Below, piece by piece: positions 63,577 to 64,000 of a DNA stretch of 64,000 nucleotides. Origin of the DNA: Burkholderia sp. WP9 (GTDB taxonomy: Bacteria > Pseudomonadota > Gammaproteobacteria > Burkholderiales > Burkholderiaceae); contig NZ_FNTG01000001.1 in the NCBI RefSeq assembly GCF_900104795.1, positions 186,001 to 250,000 on the forward strand, given 5' to 3'. The notes under the pieces are model-generated. The model made no database searches. It was not told the origin of the DNA and worked only from the letters and a program-made list of their open reading frames with translations. A program made the position numbers and the translations under genes. Within the stretch, counting starts at the first letter, position 1. Every line of letters begins with the position of its first letter.

Positions 63577-64000
63577 ATGAAAGCAGTTTCGCTGGGTAGC
63601 CAGACGGGCGCGGGATTCGTACCGGAGGGAGAAGCGGCTGGCAAAACGCCGCCACAGAGCGAGCGCAGCCGCTCGCGGGCGGTCAGGCTCAAGGGTTTGT
63701 CGGTGAAGGCGATGCTGCGCCTCGCGTTTGCCGTGCTGCTGATCGGTACGCTGCTGATCGGCGTGTTTTCGCTGACCCAGATCAGCCGCCTGAATGCATC
63801 GGCACAATCCATCTACGATCAGGGGCACGTTGCCAGCCGTGCGGCCGAAGAGGCACGCGGCTACATGCTGCGCGCGAGCCGCGCGCAGAAAATGCTGCTC
63901 ACCGCGACCACCGCGAAAGAGCGCGACGATCTCGGCGCCGATATCGAAACGGGCCTGAGCGGTCTCGCTTCGCAACTCGGCACGCTGCAACAGTACGTCG
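63577..64000 (+). CDS. methyl-accepting chemotaxis protein, 5' part (runs off the window)
   Basis: ATG 63577 follows GGGGA by about 6 bases. The first 141 codons are in the window. After a basic, disordered 45-residue N-terminus comes a membrane segment (MLRLAFAVLLIGTLLIGVFS). A periplasmic four-helix sensor domain of the Tar/Tsr type then begins with QISRLNASAQSIYDQG and a RGYMLRASRAQ block. The signalling domain lies beyond the window end. The ligand cannot be told. It is divergent from fsr. Confidence 0.85.
   Translation, partial: MKAVSLGSQTGAGFVPEGEAAGKTPPQSERSRSRAVRLKGLSVKAMLRLAFAVLLIGTLLIGVFSLTQISRLNASAQSIYDQGHVASRAAEEARGYMLRASRAQKMLLTATTAKERDDLGADIETGLSGLASQLGTLQQYV

Overview
The window is high-GC DNA (about 62-70% in most genes, by eye) with gene content, lipoprotein types and intergenic repeats typical of a plant- or soil-associated Burkholderiales bacterium, most likely Paraburkholderia or Burkholderia. 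That assignment is inference from gene families; no rRNA is present. One tRNA gene (tRNA-Arg, anticodon UCU) lies at 4669-4742.

Layout. 1-9.0 kb: envelope and small genes (two lipoproteins including an NlpD-like LytM protein, an aldose 1-epimerase-like protein, a 28-residue membrane miniprotein, uppP, the tRNA, a DUF427 protein, an AcpA-type acid phosphatase, a di-haem peroxidase-like lipoprotein). 9.0-20.2 kb: a Nudix hydrolase, a glutamate/aspartate-type binding protein, glnS, gamma-glutamyltransferase, an RBBP9-like hydrolase, a class III CoA-transferase and alaS. 20.2-23.2 kb: a perfect 32-copy hexanucleotide array, then a LysR regulator divergent from an MFS transporter whose central loop carries a 15-bp tandem repeat. 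23.3-30.3 kb: a run of eight same-strand genes, ltaE - Nudix - iron alcohol dehydrogenase - thioesterase - livHMGF, with no substrate-binding protein; LivF has Arg in place of the Walker A Lys.

30.7-45.4 kb: a two-domain repeat lipoprotein followed by a near-complete myo-inositol locus. On the minus strand are an ABC importer (binding protein, permease, single-domain ATPase) and iolC(-DUF2090), iolD, iolE and iolB. Divergently on the plus strand are an RpiR-type regulator, iolG and a second Gfo/Idh dehydrogenase. The divergent region holds a GGAA-N6-TTCC palindrome and a second palindrome that look like operators. iolA/mmsA is not in the window. Together the genes would import inositol, oxidise it (IolG), dehydrate it (IolE), hydrolyse the ring (IolD), isomerise (IolB), phosphorylate (IolC kinase domain) and cleave it (DUF2090 domain, by inference).

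45.4-47.7 kb: an IS256-family element with an 8-bp target duplication, sitting between two 181-bp inverted copies of an intergenic repeat. 47.7-64 kb: tusA-like, galU, valS, then a 1290-residue protein with about eleven consecutive helix-turn-helix-like units, encoded by DNA that drops to about 45% GC and wedged between valS and uvrD. Next come uvrD, a nucleosidase, prpE, an Fsr-type efflux pump and the start of a chemotaxis receptor that runs off the window.

The most novel-looking object is the HTH-array protein at 52245-56117. No phage, CRISPR array or restriction system was seen.
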